A stretch of DNA of 64,000 nucleotides from JAVVHH01 sp963835135 (GTDB lineage: Bacteria > Pseudomonadota > Alphaproteobacteria > Acetobacterales > Acetobacteraceae), in contig CAWIEF010000003.1 in NCBI GenBank assembly GCA_963835135.1, positions 248,001 through 312,000 on the forward strand, in the 5' to 3' direction. The translations under genes were made by a program, and so were the position numbers. Shown piece after piece: positions 1-8,408 of the stretch (the stretch's first letter is position 1; each line of letters opens with the position of its first letter). Under the pieces are notes generated by a model. That model saw only the letters and a list, made by a program, of their open reading frames with translations. It did no database searches and was not told the DNA's origin.

Positions 1-2
1 CA

Positions 3-1109
3 GATACCCGCCTGTTTGAAAACGCGGCCGCCGTCGCGCGTCTGGCGCCGCGGCCCATCATCGTCTTCACCCTCGATCCGGACGCCGATAACATCGTCCG
101 CGCCATCACCGCTGGCGTGAACGCCTATGTGATCGATGGCTATAGCCCGACCCGGCTGCGCTCCGTCATCCACCTGGCGCAAGCCCGTTTCCAGCGGGAC
201 CAACTGATCAAGGACGAGCTTGCCCAAGTGAACCAGCGCTTCGAGGAGCGCAAGCTGGTCGACCGCGCCAAGGGGATCCTCATGGGGGCCCGACAACTGC
301 GCGAAGACGAGGCATACCGTGTCCTGCGCCGGGTCGCGATGCACACGAAGCAGCGGATCGGCCAGATCTCGCAGCGCGTGATCGATGCCGCCCGCTACGG
401 CGAGGCGATCAACCGGGCCGGCCAGCTCCGCATGCTCTCGCAACGCCTGGTGAAGCTATATGTCCTCAGCGAGGCCGGAATCCGCACGCCCGACACCGCT
501 GGTCTCATGGCGGACTCGATCGCCCTCGTCGACGACACGCTCGCGATCCTGGTGCGCTCGCTCTCCACGGCCACGTTCGGCGACCTGGTCGAGGCCGTGA
601 CGTCGTCGTGGCGCGTGCTCAAGCGGCTACTGAACGCGCCGGCGCAAGCCGCCCGCTTCGACGCGGTCGACGCTGCAGCCGAAGCCGTGCTGCTCCGCAG
701 CGAACAGCTCACCGACAACCTCGAAGTGAGCGGCTTCGCCACCGCGCTCCACGTCATCAACGTCGCCGGCCGGCAACGCATGCTCACCCAGCGCCTCGCC
801 AAGTCCGCCATCTTGGCCGCCGCCGGTTCCGGCGGCGCGGCCCTCGCCGCACACCGGGCAGCGGTCGCCGCCCACGCCGCGCTGACCGAGGGGCTCGACT
901 ACCTACACAACCTGCCGCTCACCAACGCCGCGATCACCGCTGAACTGGCGCAGGCCACCGACGAGTGGGACGCCTACCAGCTCGCCCTGGAGCAATGCGC
1001 CACGCGCGCCGGCCTGGCCCAGGTCGCCGAACTCAGTGAAGCTCTGCTGGACCGCTTCGACCAACTCACCACCCAGTACGAACGGGCGATGCAGGCCTTC
1101 GTAAACTAG
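3..1109 (+). CDS. ANTAR (NasT-like) antitermination regulator fused to PilJ-like sensor domain, 5'-truncated by window edge
   Basis: The reading frame is open to the left edge, so the start and most of a receiver-like domain lie outside. The visible N-part resembles the end of a NasT-type receiver (PIIVFTLDPD ... AGVNAYVIDG). It is followed by an ANTAR RNA-binding helix bundle (ERKLVDRAKGILM ... EAYRVLRR). ANTAR proteins bind paired hairpins in leader RNA and prevent termination, often in nitrate assimilation operons. The C-terminal two thirds carry two copies of the PilJ/NarX-type P-box signature (AGQLRMLSQRLVK and AGRQRMLTQRLAK), a periplasmic-sensor fold that is cytoplasmic here because no membrane segment is visible. 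The fusion suggests that ligand sensing, perhaps of nitrate or nitrite, and RNA antitermination sit in one protein; the ligand is inference. The stop codon lies inside a terminator hairpin. Confidence 0.85.
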   Translation, partial: DTRLFENAAAVARLAPRPIIVFTLDPDADNIVRAITAGVNAYVIDGYSPTRLRSVIHLAQARFQRDQLIKDELAQVNQRFEERKLVDRAKGILMGARQLREDEAYRVLRRVAMHTKQRIGQISQRVIDAARYGEAINRAGQLRMLSQRLVKLYVLSEAGIRTPDTAGLMADSIALVDDTLAILVRSLSTATFGDLVEAVTSSWRVLKRLLNAPAQAARFDAVDAAAEAVLLRSEQLTDNLEVSGFATALHVINVAGRQRMLTQRLAKSAILAAAGSGGAALAAHRAAVAAHAALTEGLDYLHNLPLTNAAITAELAQATDEWDAYQLALEQCATRAGLAQVAELSEALLDRFDQLTTQYERAMQAFVN

Positions 1110-1147
1110 AGCACTACTCCCGAGCCAAGTGGCTCGGGAAGTGCTCT
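1108..1147. terminator. Bidirectional hairpin terminator between convergent genes
   Basis: An almost perfect inverted repeat (AGAGCACT..CCCGAGCCA, loop AGT, then the complement) spans both stop codons. The forward ANTAR gene ends at 1109 and the reverse LpxR-like gene ends at 1146. Symmetry and position suggest termination from both sides. There is no long T-run. Confidence 0.75.
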
Positions 1148-2147
1148 AGAACCGGACCGAGGCCGACAACGACCCGAAATTGAACAGGCCGGACCGCTGC
1201 CGCCCGAACTCGGGCGTCTGGAACACCTGCGTATAGGTCACCCGCACGCCTGCGAGCATGAACGCCGCCCCGAGCTCGAGCTCCCCCACCAGCCCGCGAT
1301 GCCCGACACTCGGGCTGCTCTGGAAGCTGCTGCCGTCGAGGAACAGGTTGCGCGCCACGGCCCGCCCGTTCGCACCGGCGAACACATACCACGCGAACGG
1401 CCGCGTCGGCGTGTAGGCGTCCCCGCCGCTGAACCCGGGCTGGATGCGCGGCACGCCGTAGTCGCTGTCCAGCCCCTGGCCGAGCCGCAACACCACCCCG
1501 CCCTCAGCGTAATCGAGGGCGTTGCCCACGTTGATCCGCCCGCCCGGGAGCGCGTCGGTTTCGAGCCCGGCCACGCGCGCAATCGGCAGTCGATATGTCC
1601 GCCCCACCATGAGCTGCAGCGTCGGTTCGTTCGGCAGCTGCGCACCCCAGCCCTTGTTCTCGGTGTCGCCGATGATGTCGTGGAAGCCGTTCTGCACCTC
1701 CCGCCCAAGTGCGGCCGAGCCCACCACGCCGAGGCCGATCCCCAGCACGCTGCGGGAGTTGTCCTTATCGGTCAGCAGCTGGACGTTGGCGTGCAGCCAG
1801 CCGGCATAGGGCCGGTCGCGCGGGTCCGGCGGGTTGATCTGCGTATTCCGCGGCGTGAAAATCGACTGGCTCAGGTCGAAGCTGACCCGCTGCACCCCGT
1901 CGCCCCAGACGGTATGGCCGAACCTGGCCAAGACGTCCGGAACACCGGTCGTGCCGGTGGTGAAGCCCAGCCTCAGCCCGCTCGTGTAGTATTCGTCGCT
2001 GGTGCCGCGCCGGGTGGACACGGCGTCATTCTCGATCTGCAAGGTGAAGATCCCGTGCGGATCCTCCGGCGGCAGCGCATGCGCCTGATGCGGGCTCCAC
2101 GCCACGACCGCGCCGATCACCGCCGCCAAACCAACTACCTTGCGCAT
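1146..2147 (-). CDS. Lipid A 3'-O-deacylase, LpxR family (DUF2219), outer membrane
   Basis: A 333-residue protein with a signal peptide (MRKVVGLAAVIGAVVAW..AHA). It has the DUF2219/LpxR signatures: an N-terminal IENDAVS stretch, DEYYTSGLRLGF, DRPYAGWLHANVQL, and a NGFHDIIG segment whose His matches the catalytic His region of Salmonella LpxR. The alternating beta-strand pattern and terminal aromatic (SVRF) fit a 12-stranded outer-membrane barrel. Known members remove the 3'-acyloxyacyl chain from lipid A. It is separated by about 60 bases from the small protein upstream on the same strand. Length is normal for the family. Lipid A activity in this organism is inferred from family membership. 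Confidence 0.85.
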   Translation of the reverse strand: MRKVVGLAAVIGAVVAWSPHQAHALPPEDPHGIFTLQIENDAVSTRRGTSDEYYTSGLRLGFTTGTTGVPDVLARFGHTVWGDGVQRVSFDLSQSIFTPRNTQINPPDPRDRPYAGWLHANVQLLTDKDNSRSVLGIGLGVVGSAALGREVQNGFHDIIGDTENKGWGAQLPNEPTLQLMVGRTYRLPIARVAGLETDALPGGRINVGNALDYAEGGVVLRLGQGLDSDYGVPRIQPGFSGGDAYTPTRPFAWYVFAGANGRAVARNLFLDGSSFQSSPSVGHRGLVGELELGAAFMLAGVRVTYTQVFQTPEFGRQRSGLFNFGSLSASVRF

Positions 2148-2210
2148 ACGCCACCCGAGCCTGACCCGTTTTTACTACCGGGTCCGCCGCCCAGGGGGCA
2201 ACCCCGCGCG

Positions 2211-2396
2211 TCAGCCGAGCCCGAACAGAATGCAGCCGAAATCCTCCGGGCTGAACGACGGTAGCATGTGCAGTTCTGCTGCGCCGGCCGCCGCGGCGAC
2301 GACCAGCACGGTAATAACGGCGACGGCTTGCAGGCGAGGCATCGCGGCGCGATCGATCCGGCGGATTTCGCTCCGCATGGCATTGAGGTTGCTCAT
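2211..2396 (-). CDS. Small single-pass membrane or exported protein, unknown function
   Basis: A 61-residue frame starting MSNLNAMRSEIRR, with one hydrophobic segment (AVAVITVLVVAAAAGAAELH) at about residues 24-43 and a short acidic or hydrophobic tail. A good ribosome binding site (GGAGG, about 7 bases upstream) chooses this ATG over longer frames. It lies between the ABC permease and the LpxR-like gene on the same strand. No family is recognised. It may be a small membrane protein or a cleaved secreted peptide. Confidence 0.45.
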   Translation of the reverse strand: MSNLNAMRSEIRRIDRAAMPRLQAVAVITVLVVAAAAGAAELHMLPSFSPEDFGCILFGLG

Positions 2397-2478
2397 CAGG
2401 GCCTCCACGAGCGCCGGTCTTGGCGCGCCGTCAGAATGGCCCGAAGGAACCGTGCCGGCTGTGCGCCGCGTCACACGC

Positions 2479-3258
2479 TCAGCGTGCCTGGATCGCGTTC
2501 GGCAACTCGGCCGGGCCGGGCGCGCTGGCCGGGGCCGCAAGGGATTGCGTCGCCGGATCGGCGCGCTTGTGCAGATGTCGGGTCAGCCGCCGTTCGGCCA
2601 TGTTCCACACGCGAGCGATCACCGCCGTCATGGCCAGGTAAATCAGCGCCGCATACAGGTAAATCGAGAAGTCGAACGTCCGCGCGAAGATGAACCGCGT
2701 CTGCCCCATCAGGTCCAGCAGCGTCACGATCGCCGCAAGCGCCGATGCCTTGATAATGCTGATCAGCTCGTTGCCCAGCGGCCGCAGCGCCACCAGCAAC
2801 GCCTGCGGGAACACGACGTGCCGGGCAACCCGGTAGCGCGACAGGCCGAGCGCCTGCGCCGCTTCGATCTGCCCTCGCGGGACCGACAGCAACGCCCCGC
2901 GGACGATCTCCCCCTGGTAGGCCGCCGTGTTCAACGCGAAGGCGAAGACGCAGCAGTAGAACGCGTCGCGGAAGAACCACCACAGGCTCATGGAGGTCAG
3001 GACGGGCCTGATCTCGCCGGCGCCGTAATAGACCAGATACAACTGGCACAGCAGCGGCGTGCCGCGGAAGAACGTGACGTAGCAGAGCGATAGCCCGCGC
3101 AGGACCGGGTTGCGGGCCATTCGCATCAGCGCGATCGGATATGACAGCACGAACCCGATCGCGCACGACAGCGCCACCACCTCGACCGTGATCTGCAAGC
3201 CGGCCAGCAAACGCCATCCGTTGGCCTCGATCATCGACAGATCGAGCCAGCCTCCCAT
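2479..3258 (-). CDS. Polar amino-acid ABC transporter permease (HisM/ArtM type)
   Basis: A 259-residue inner-membrane protein of the HisMQ family with about five membrane segments. It contains the EAA-loop (RGALLSVPRGQIEAAQALGLSR) that docks the ATPase. The N-terminus reads GWRLLAGLQITVEVVALS, typical of these subunits. It overlaps the preceding permease by one base (TGATG). The C-terminal tail after about residue 225 (HKRADPATQSLAAPAS..) is a variable extension. It should form a heterodimer with the neighbouring permease. No ATPase gene follows, so the motor subunit must come from elsewhere. Confidence 0.9.
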   Translation of the reverse strand: MGGWLDLSMIEANGWRLLAGLQITVEVVALSCAIGFVLSYPIALMRMARNPVLRGLSLCYVTFFRGTPLLCQLYLVYYGAGEIRPVLTSMSLWWFFRDAFYCCVFAFALNTAAYQGEIVRGALLSVPRGQIEAAQALGLSRYRVARHVVFPQALLVALRPLGNELISIIKASALAAIVTLLDLMGQTRFIFARTFDFSIYLYAALIYLAMTAVIARVWNMAERRLTRHLHKRADPATQSLAAPASAPGPAELPNAIQAR

Positions 3259-3959
3259 CAGGCGTAGCCGCGGTTGGCGCGCCGCTCGAGCGCCGACTGC
3301 ACGCCGCCCGAGGCGATGCTGAACAGCAGATAGATCATCGCCGCGGCGCTATAGAACAGGATCGGCCGCAGCGTGTTGCGCGACGCCTCCGACGCCGCCC
3401 GCAGCAGGTCCGTCACCGCCAGCGTCGAAATCAACGACGTGTCCTTCAGCAGGATCGTCCAGATGTTGCCCAAACCGGGCAGCGCCACGCGCCCCAACTG
3501 CGGCAGCGTCACCAGCGCGAACGCCCGCCTGGGGCTTAACCCCAGAGCATACGCCGCCTCGCGCTGACCCGGCGGCACCGCATGCAGCGCCGCAACCCAT
3601 ACCTCGCTCGAATACGCCGCCACGACGACGGCCAATGAGATCGCCCCGGCCACGAACGCGTCCATCGTCATGGGCTGACCCGGCCGCACCATGCTCCCGA
3701 TCCAGTTCAGCGCCGCTTGCAGCCCGAAATAGACGATGAACAGCGAGAGCAGGTCCGGAATGCCGCGGAACAGCGTCGTGAACGCCTCGCACACCGCCCG
3801 CACCACCCCATTCCGGGACAGCTTCATCAACGCCAGCAGCAGCCCGGCGCCGAACCCGAACGGCGCGCTCGCCAAGGCGAGCAGGATCGTGATCCCCGCC
3901 CCCTTGAGCATGAGCGGCCCCCACCCACCGGGGCCGAACAGCAGCTGCAGCGCCGACAC
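3258..3959 (-). CDS. Polar amino-acid ABC transporter permease (HisQ/ArtQ type)
   Basis: A 233-residue integral membrane protein of the same family as its neighbour. It has the N-terminal GAGITILLALASAP helix, FRGIPDLLSLFIVYFG, and the EAA-loop (VWVAALHAVPPGQREAAYALGLS). It starts 2 bases after the binding-protein stop codon, so the order is binding protein, this permease, second permease. The pair forms the translocation channel for a cationic or polar amino acid. Substrate cannot be fixed from the permeases. Confidence 0.92.
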   Translation of the reverse strand: MSALQLLFGPGGWGPLMLKGAGITILLALASAPFGFGAGLLLALMKLSRNGVVRAVCEAFTTLFRGIPDLLSLFIVYFGLQAALNWIGSMVRPGQPMTMDAFVAGAISLAVVVAAYSSEVWVAALHAVPPGQREAAYALGLSPRRAFALVTLPQLGRVALPGLGNIWTILLKDTSLISTLAVTDLLRAASEASRNTLRPILFYSAAAMIYLLFSIASGGVQSALERRANRGYA

Positions 3960-3961
3960 GC

Positions 3962-4735
3962 TTACTTCTTCGGGCTGATATCAACCTTGAAATACTGCTT
4001 CTGGAGCTTGTCGAACGTCCCGTCCGCCGCCGCCTCGCGGATCGCCTTGTTGACCATGTCCTTCAACTCGGTCTCGTCCGGCCGCATCGCGACCGCGACA
4101 CCCGGACCGAACACCTCCGCATCGCGCGGAATCTCGGCGATGATCCGGCAGCACCCCGGGTTCTTTTCGATGAACTTCTCGGTGACCAGGGTGTCCAATA
4201 CGACATAGTCGAGCCGGCCGTTGGCCAGATCCGCCAGCGGCTCGTCACCACCCGGGTAGAGCTTGACCTCGAAACCCTTGTAGTTCTTTTCCAGATAGTT
4301 GGCGAACGTCGTCGAGGACTGCGTCCCGATCGTCTTGCCCTTGAGCGCTCCTGGCGAAATATCGTCGTTCTTGTTGCCGTTCGTCGTCACCCACACCGGC
4401 GCCGTGGCGTAATACACGTCCGAGAACAGCACCCGCTTGGCCCGCGCCGGCGTCAGGTTCATCGACGAGATCACGGCGTCGAACTTCCCCCCGAGCAGCG
4501 CCGGGATGATCCCGTCCCAGTCCTGGTTCTGGAACGAGCACGTCACATGCATCTTGGCGCACAGCGCATTGGCGTAGTCGATCTCGAAGCCGACGATCTT
4601 GCCCTGCGGATCGACACTCTCGAACGGCGCATACGTCGCGTCCGTCCCGATCCGGACGGTCGTCCACTCCTTGGCGGCAGCGGGAAGCGAGAGGCTGAGG
4701 GCGAGCAATGCCCCGGCAACGATGCGGCGTTTCAT
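3962..4735 (-). CDS. Periplasmic amino-acid-binding protein of ABC transporter (Lys/Arg/Orn-type, SBP family 3)
   Basis: A 257-residue exported protein with signal peptide MKRRIVAGALLALSLSLPAAA. It shows the family-3 signature GFEIDYANALCAKM, the CSFQNQDWDGIIPALLGGKFDAVISSM block, and a second-lobe LANGRLDYVVLDT hinge. The ATG at 4735 is preceded by GGAGAG at good spacing, whereas an in-frame extension further upstream lacks a ribosome site. It is closest in style to ArgT/HisJ/ArtJ proteins, so lysine, arginine, ornithine or histidine is the likely ligand (inference). It heads the three-gene importer operon on the reverse strand. Confidence 0.9.
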   Translation of the reverse strand: MKRRIVAGALLALSLSLPAAAKEWTTVRIGTDATYAPFESVDPQGKIVGFEIDYANALCAKMHVTCSFQNQDWDGIIPALLGGKFDAVISSMNLTPARAKRVLFSDVYYATAPVWVTTNGNKNDDISPGALKGKTIGTQSSTTFANYLEKNYKGFEVKLYPGGDEPLADLANGRLDYVVLDTLVTEKFIEKNPGCCRIIAEIPRDAEVFGPGVAVAMRPDETELKDMVNKAIREAAADGTFDKLQKQYFKVDISPKK

Positions 4736-4885
4736 GGCGTTCTCTCCGGTCGACCGTGTCACAGGGAAGCAAAAGTGATGCCGCGTTCCCGTGCAAGCGG
4801 GAAATGAATGGCTCCCCCGTCCTCGCTCGCCTTCCCGCCCGGCGCTTGGCTGCCCATACTGTCTGGTGTGCACGGGAAAGCAGCG

Positions 4886-6082
4886 ATGGCGACGACAACA
4901 GCAGCGACCAGAGGCAGCACCGCGGCCGCCGTCGCCACCTTTCCGGTGTTGTTCGCGATCAGCTTCTCGCATCTGCTGAACGACGTGATGCAGTCGCTGC
5001 TGCCGGCGATATATCCCATCCTGAAGACGAACTACGCGTTGGATTTCGGCCAGATCGGCCTCATCACCCTCGCGTTCCAGCTCACCGCCTCGCTCCTGCA
5101 GCCATTGGTCGGCCTCTACACCGATCGGCGGCCGATGCCCTACTCGCTCCCGTTCGGCATGCTGGCCACGCTCTGCGGCCTGGTGCTGCTGGCGTACGCC
5201 GGGCATTTCTGGTCGCTGCTGCTCGCCGCCAGCCTGGTCGGCCTCGGCTCCAGCGTGTTCCACCCCGAAGCGTCCCGCGTCTCCCGCCACGCGTCGGGCG
5301 GCCGGTTCGGCTTGGCCCAGAGCATTTTCCAAGTGGGCGGCAACACCGGCCAGGCACTGGGCCCCTTGCTGGCCGCGTTCATCGTGATCCCGCACGGTCA
5401 GTCCAGCGTCGCCTGGTTCTCCGTTGCCGCACTGACCGCGATCGTGGTCCTCTCGTTCGTCAGCCGGTGGTATGCGGCCCGCCTCGGCCCGCGCCGGGCC
5501 ACTGCCGCCGCCTTCGTGCCCGTCCTCTCAAGGGGCCGCACGATCGCCACGCTGACGGTCCTCGTCGTCCTGCTGTTCTCGAAGTTCTTCTATGTCTCGA
5601 GCCTGAGCACTTACTACACCTTCTACACGATCCAGACCTTCGGCATCTCGGTCCAGACCTCGCAGGTCCTGCTTTTCCTGTTCCTCGGCGCCTTCGCGGT
5701 GGGGGTGATGGCCGGCGGTCCCATCGGCGACCGGATCGGGCGCAAGCGCGTGATCTGGTTCTCGATCCTCGGCGTCCTCCCGTTCACGCTGGCTTTGCCC
5801 TACGCCAACCTATGGGGCACCGCCGCCCTGACGGTGATGATCGGCCTAGTCCTCGCCTCGGCCTCCTCGGCGATCCTGGTTTACGCCCAGGACCTCTTGC
5901 CCGGCCGCGTCGGCCTCATCGCCGGGATCTTTTTCGGCCTGGCCTTCGGCCTCGGCGGGCTCGGCGCCGCCGTGCTCGGCCAGTTGGTCGACGCCACGAG
6001 CCTGCGCTTCGTGTTCCAGCTCTGCTCGATCCTTCCCGCCCTTGGCCTGTGCGCCGCCCTCCTCCCCGACTTGCGCCGATGA
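4886..6082 (+). CDS. MFS efflux transporter, fosmidomycin-resistance (Fsr) type
   Basis: A 398-residue protein with 12 predicted membrane helices. Fsr-family features include SHLLNDVMQSLLPAIYPILK near the N-terminus, QPLVGLYTDRRP in loop 2-3, GLGSSVFHPEASRVSR, and the second-half loop GPIGDRIGRKRV. Fsr exports fosmidomycin and is common in genomes without that drug, so the physiological substrate is unknown. The ATG at 4886 is chosen because GGGAAAG lies just upstream; a longer in-frame start at 4808 would add a non-conserved tail. It is divergent from the amino-acid importer, with about 150 bases for both promoters. tRNA-Ser follows. Confidence 0.88.
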   Translation: MATTTAATRGSTAAAVATFPVLFAISFSHLLNDVMQSLLPAIYPILKTNYALDFGQIGLITLAFQLTASLLQPLVGLYTDRRPMPYSLPFGMLATLCGLVLLAYAGHFWSLLLAASLVGLGSSVFHPEASRVSRHASGGRFGLAQSIFQVGGNTGQALGPLLAAFIVIPHGQSSVAWFSVAALTAIVVLSFVSRWYAARLGPRRATAAAFVPVLSRGRTIATLTVLVVLLFSKFFYVSSLSTYYTFYTIQTFGISVQTSQVLLFLFLGAFAVGVMAGGPIGDRIGRKRVIWFSILGVLPFTLALPYANLWGTAALTVMIGLVLASASSAILVYAQDLLPGRVGLIAGIFFGLAFGLGGLGAAVLGQLVDATSLRFVFQLCSILPALGLCAALLPDLRR

Positions 6083-6148
6083 TCGGCGCGCAGCCCGCCC
6101 CCCTTTGCGCTTGCGGCCCCTCATCGCGTGCGGTTAGGTGCGGCCACC

Positions 6149-6238
6149 GGATGGGTGGCCGAGCGGTTTAAGGCAGCGGTCTTGAAAACCGCCGTGCGTG
6201 CAAGCGTACCGTGGGTTCGAATCCCACCCCATCCGCCA
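6149..6238 (+). tRNA. tRNA-Ser (anticodon TGA), CCA encoded
   Basis: A 90-base class II tRNA. The acceptor arms GGATGGG and CCCATCC pair, and the anticodon loop CTTGAAA gives TGA at 6183-6185. A long variable arm (GTGCGTGCAAGCGTAC) is typical of serine. The T arm GTGGGTTCGAATCCCAC is perfect. G discriminator plus CCA end at 6238. A repeat that is probably an IS end begins only about 2 bases later, so this tRNA marks the left edge of the decayed accessory region. Confidence 0.97.
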
Positions 6239-6239
6239 T

Positions 6240-6392
6240 CTCGGTCACCGGAACCGGAGTGATGAGCCTGGGAGAGACGGCAGGCCATCGCGAGGCTGCT
6301 CGTCTAGGGGCTGCCCTCTCGGTCACCGGAACCGGAGTGATGAGCTGGGAGGGACGGCGGCCGTCGCGAGGCTGCTCGTCTAGGGGCTGCCC
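6240..6392. repeat. Two tandem ~76-bp direct repeats next to tRNA-Ser
   Basis: Copy 1 (6240-6316) and copy 2 (6318-6392) share CTCGGTCACCGGAACCGG at the start and CGAGGCTGCTCGTCTAGGGG near the end, with a few substitutions and small indels in the middle. The period is 78 bases. They lie between the tRNA end and the 3' end of the istB remnant. IS21-family elements can carry repeated transposase-binding sites at their ends, which is the most likely explanation (inference). Confidence 0.7.
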
Positions 6393-6399
6393 GTCCTTG

Positions 6400-7100
6400 T
6401 CAAGCGGATGGTGGCGCGAGGGCGGCGCAGTGATGGGTCAGTCGATCGAGCAGCGTCGACGTCATTTTGGCGTCGCTGAACACGCTAGGCCACTCGCCAA
6501 ACGCTAGATTGGTGGTGACGACGATCGAGGTCTGCTCGTAGAGGCGGCTGATCAGGTGGAACAGCAATGGGGCACCTGATCGCGCAAAGGGTAGATAGCC
6601 GAGTTGATCGAGCACCACGAAATCCATGCGCGACAGCTAATCGGCGATCCGGCCCTGGCGTCCGGCGCGCGTTTCCGCCTCGAGCCGGTTCACCACGTCG
6701 ACGACGTTGTAGTAGCGGCCGCGGGCGCCGCCACGGATGCAAGCCCGCGCGATCGCGATGGCCAAAGGCGTTTTGCCAGTGCCCGTGCCGCCGACCAGCA
6801 CGACGTTGCGTTGATGGGCAAGAAATGCACCAGCAGCAAGGTCGCGCACCAGCGTCTCGTTAATCGGCGTGCCGCCAAAGGTAAAATCGTCGACGTCCTG
6901 GGCCAACGGCAGCTTGGCAATCGAGATCTGATAGCGGATGAGCGCGCCTGCTTCTCCGAGATCTCCGCCATCAGCAAGTTGTCCGACGATGCGATCGTTC
7001 GGGCTGACTTGATCGCCGTGCCGATGATCTCGTCGAATGCGGCTTTCATGCCGTAGAGCTTCAGCTCCGCCATGGTCGTCAGTATTTCGGAACGCTCCAT
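6400..7100 (-). pseudogene. istB: IstB-like ATP-binding helper of IS21, broken
   Basis: IstB is the AAA+ helper ATPase of IS21 transposition. The start MERSEILTTMAELKLYG (ATG at 7098-7100) and the Walker A region (LVGGTGTGKTPLAIAIA) are recognisable. VVLDQLGYLPFARSG (Walker B region) and SIVVTTNLAFGEWPSVF (sensor region) follow. The pieces lie in different frames, with a shift near 6910-6990 and an in-frame stop near 6637. The usual C-terminus after THHC is replaced by a short unrelated end at 6400. In the Walker A motif the usual GKTHLA reads GKTPLA. Non-functional. Confidence 0.85.
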
Positions 7101-8385
7101 CACACGGTTCTCCTCAGGGTGTCGTAGCGGGCGCAATCCGCCGTGGGCGCGTGCGTCAGGCGCAGGGCGTCCGGCGTCATGATGGTGATCGGCGCCGCGG
7201 GCTCGCGCTGCCGGGCCAGGATGTTGAGCACCACATCGGCGGAATGCACGCCCTCGCGCAGCGCCTCGAGACAGGCTGCGTCGACAACGGCAAGGCGGTC
7301 GCAGCACGGCGGCCAGGATGACCACCATCTGGCGGTACGCCATCGGCCGATCCGGCCAGTTGGCGGCGGAGCCGTTCAAGCCCGGCCGGGAGCAGCCAAT
7401 CCTTGAACGGTGCCCCGTTGCGCAGCGCGCCCGGCTTGCGCGCTAAAACAGGCACATAGTGCCACGGATCGAACACCGTTTGATCGCGACCGAAGCACCG
7501 CCGAAGGTCGCCCACAAGTTGCCCGGCCTGCCGCAGTTCGATCCGATCGGCATAGGCCCGGATCTCCACCGGCCGCCCGACCGCGTGCGCCGAAACCGAA
7601 TAACGATTGTTGTCGAACCGCACGAGGCAGGTCTTCGACACCGACGCGGATACGGCGTGGAACCCGTCGAACCGGCCGCCATACGGCACCAAATTAGGCC
7701 TCTCCGCTTCGAACACCGACCAGATCGTCTGATCGCGCAGTTCGGGATGCGGGTGCGCCCGAGCATACGCGACGCATTGATCCAGCAGCCACGCGTTCAG
7801 CTCGTCGTAGCTCTTGACCCTCAGCCGCGGCGTGAAAAACCGTTCGCGCACCAGCCCGACCTGGTTTTCGACCTGGCCCTTCTCCCATCCCGACGCCGGT
7901 GTGCAAGCGACCGGCTCGACTAGATAATGGCTGCACATCTGAACGAACCGGCGATTATAGACTCGCTCGCGCCCGACAAAGATCGCGTCGACCGCGGTTT
8001 TCATGTTGTCGTAAATCCCGCGCGTGCAGGCGCCTTTGAAGAACGCGAACCCGCGGTCGTGCACGTCGATAACCATCTCCTGCGTCTCGCGCAGGATACG
8101 CCCGCACGAACAGCATCCGGCTATGGCACAGCCGCAGATGCGCGACTTTGACCGTCACCGTCGTGCCGTTGATCAGCACGACGTCATGGCTCCGATCGAA
8201 CTGATACGCCTCAACCGGCGAAAAGCTCTGTCCCAAGTATGGCGGCCGCCGCGTCTCCGCTCCAAGACGCCTTGAGCCGCGCGTAGCGACGGAAGGCATC
8301 GTAGCGACCCGCGTAACCGAGGCCGCGTAGCGCCTCAAACACCCGGATGAGCGTCAGACGCTCGCGGCTTGGTTGGGCCTCTTAG
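7101..8385 (-). pseudogene. istA: IstA-like DDE transposase of IS21, broken and 5'-truncated
   Basis: IstA is an RNase H-fold DDE transposase. From the N-side are LTLIRVFEALRGLGYAGRYDA (near 8300-8380), SFSPVEAYQFDRSHDVVLIN, YDNMKTAVDAIFVG and ASGWEKGQVENQVG, covering the D, D and E catalytic regions. The usual FDWS reads FDRS. One extra base near 8098 breaks the frame inside VRAYP..ETQEMVIDVHDRG. Further shifts occur after PAGLERLRRQLAGSADG near 7330 and downstream. The N-terminal HTH is missing. Confidence 0.85.
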
Positions 8386-8408
8386 CCGCGTGCATCCGGA
8401 AGATCGTT

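Larger units (their letters stand above)
6240..8390 (-). mobile_element. Degenerate IS21-family insertion sequence
   Basis: Adjacent istA and istB remnants on the reverse strand, with terminal-type repeats at 6240-6392. The N-terminal part of istA (helix-turn-helix) is missing, and the element ends abruptly near 8385-8408 against a pyrophosphatase fragment, so one end has been deleted. Several frameshifts and at least one stop codon make it immobile. Confidence 0.75.
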
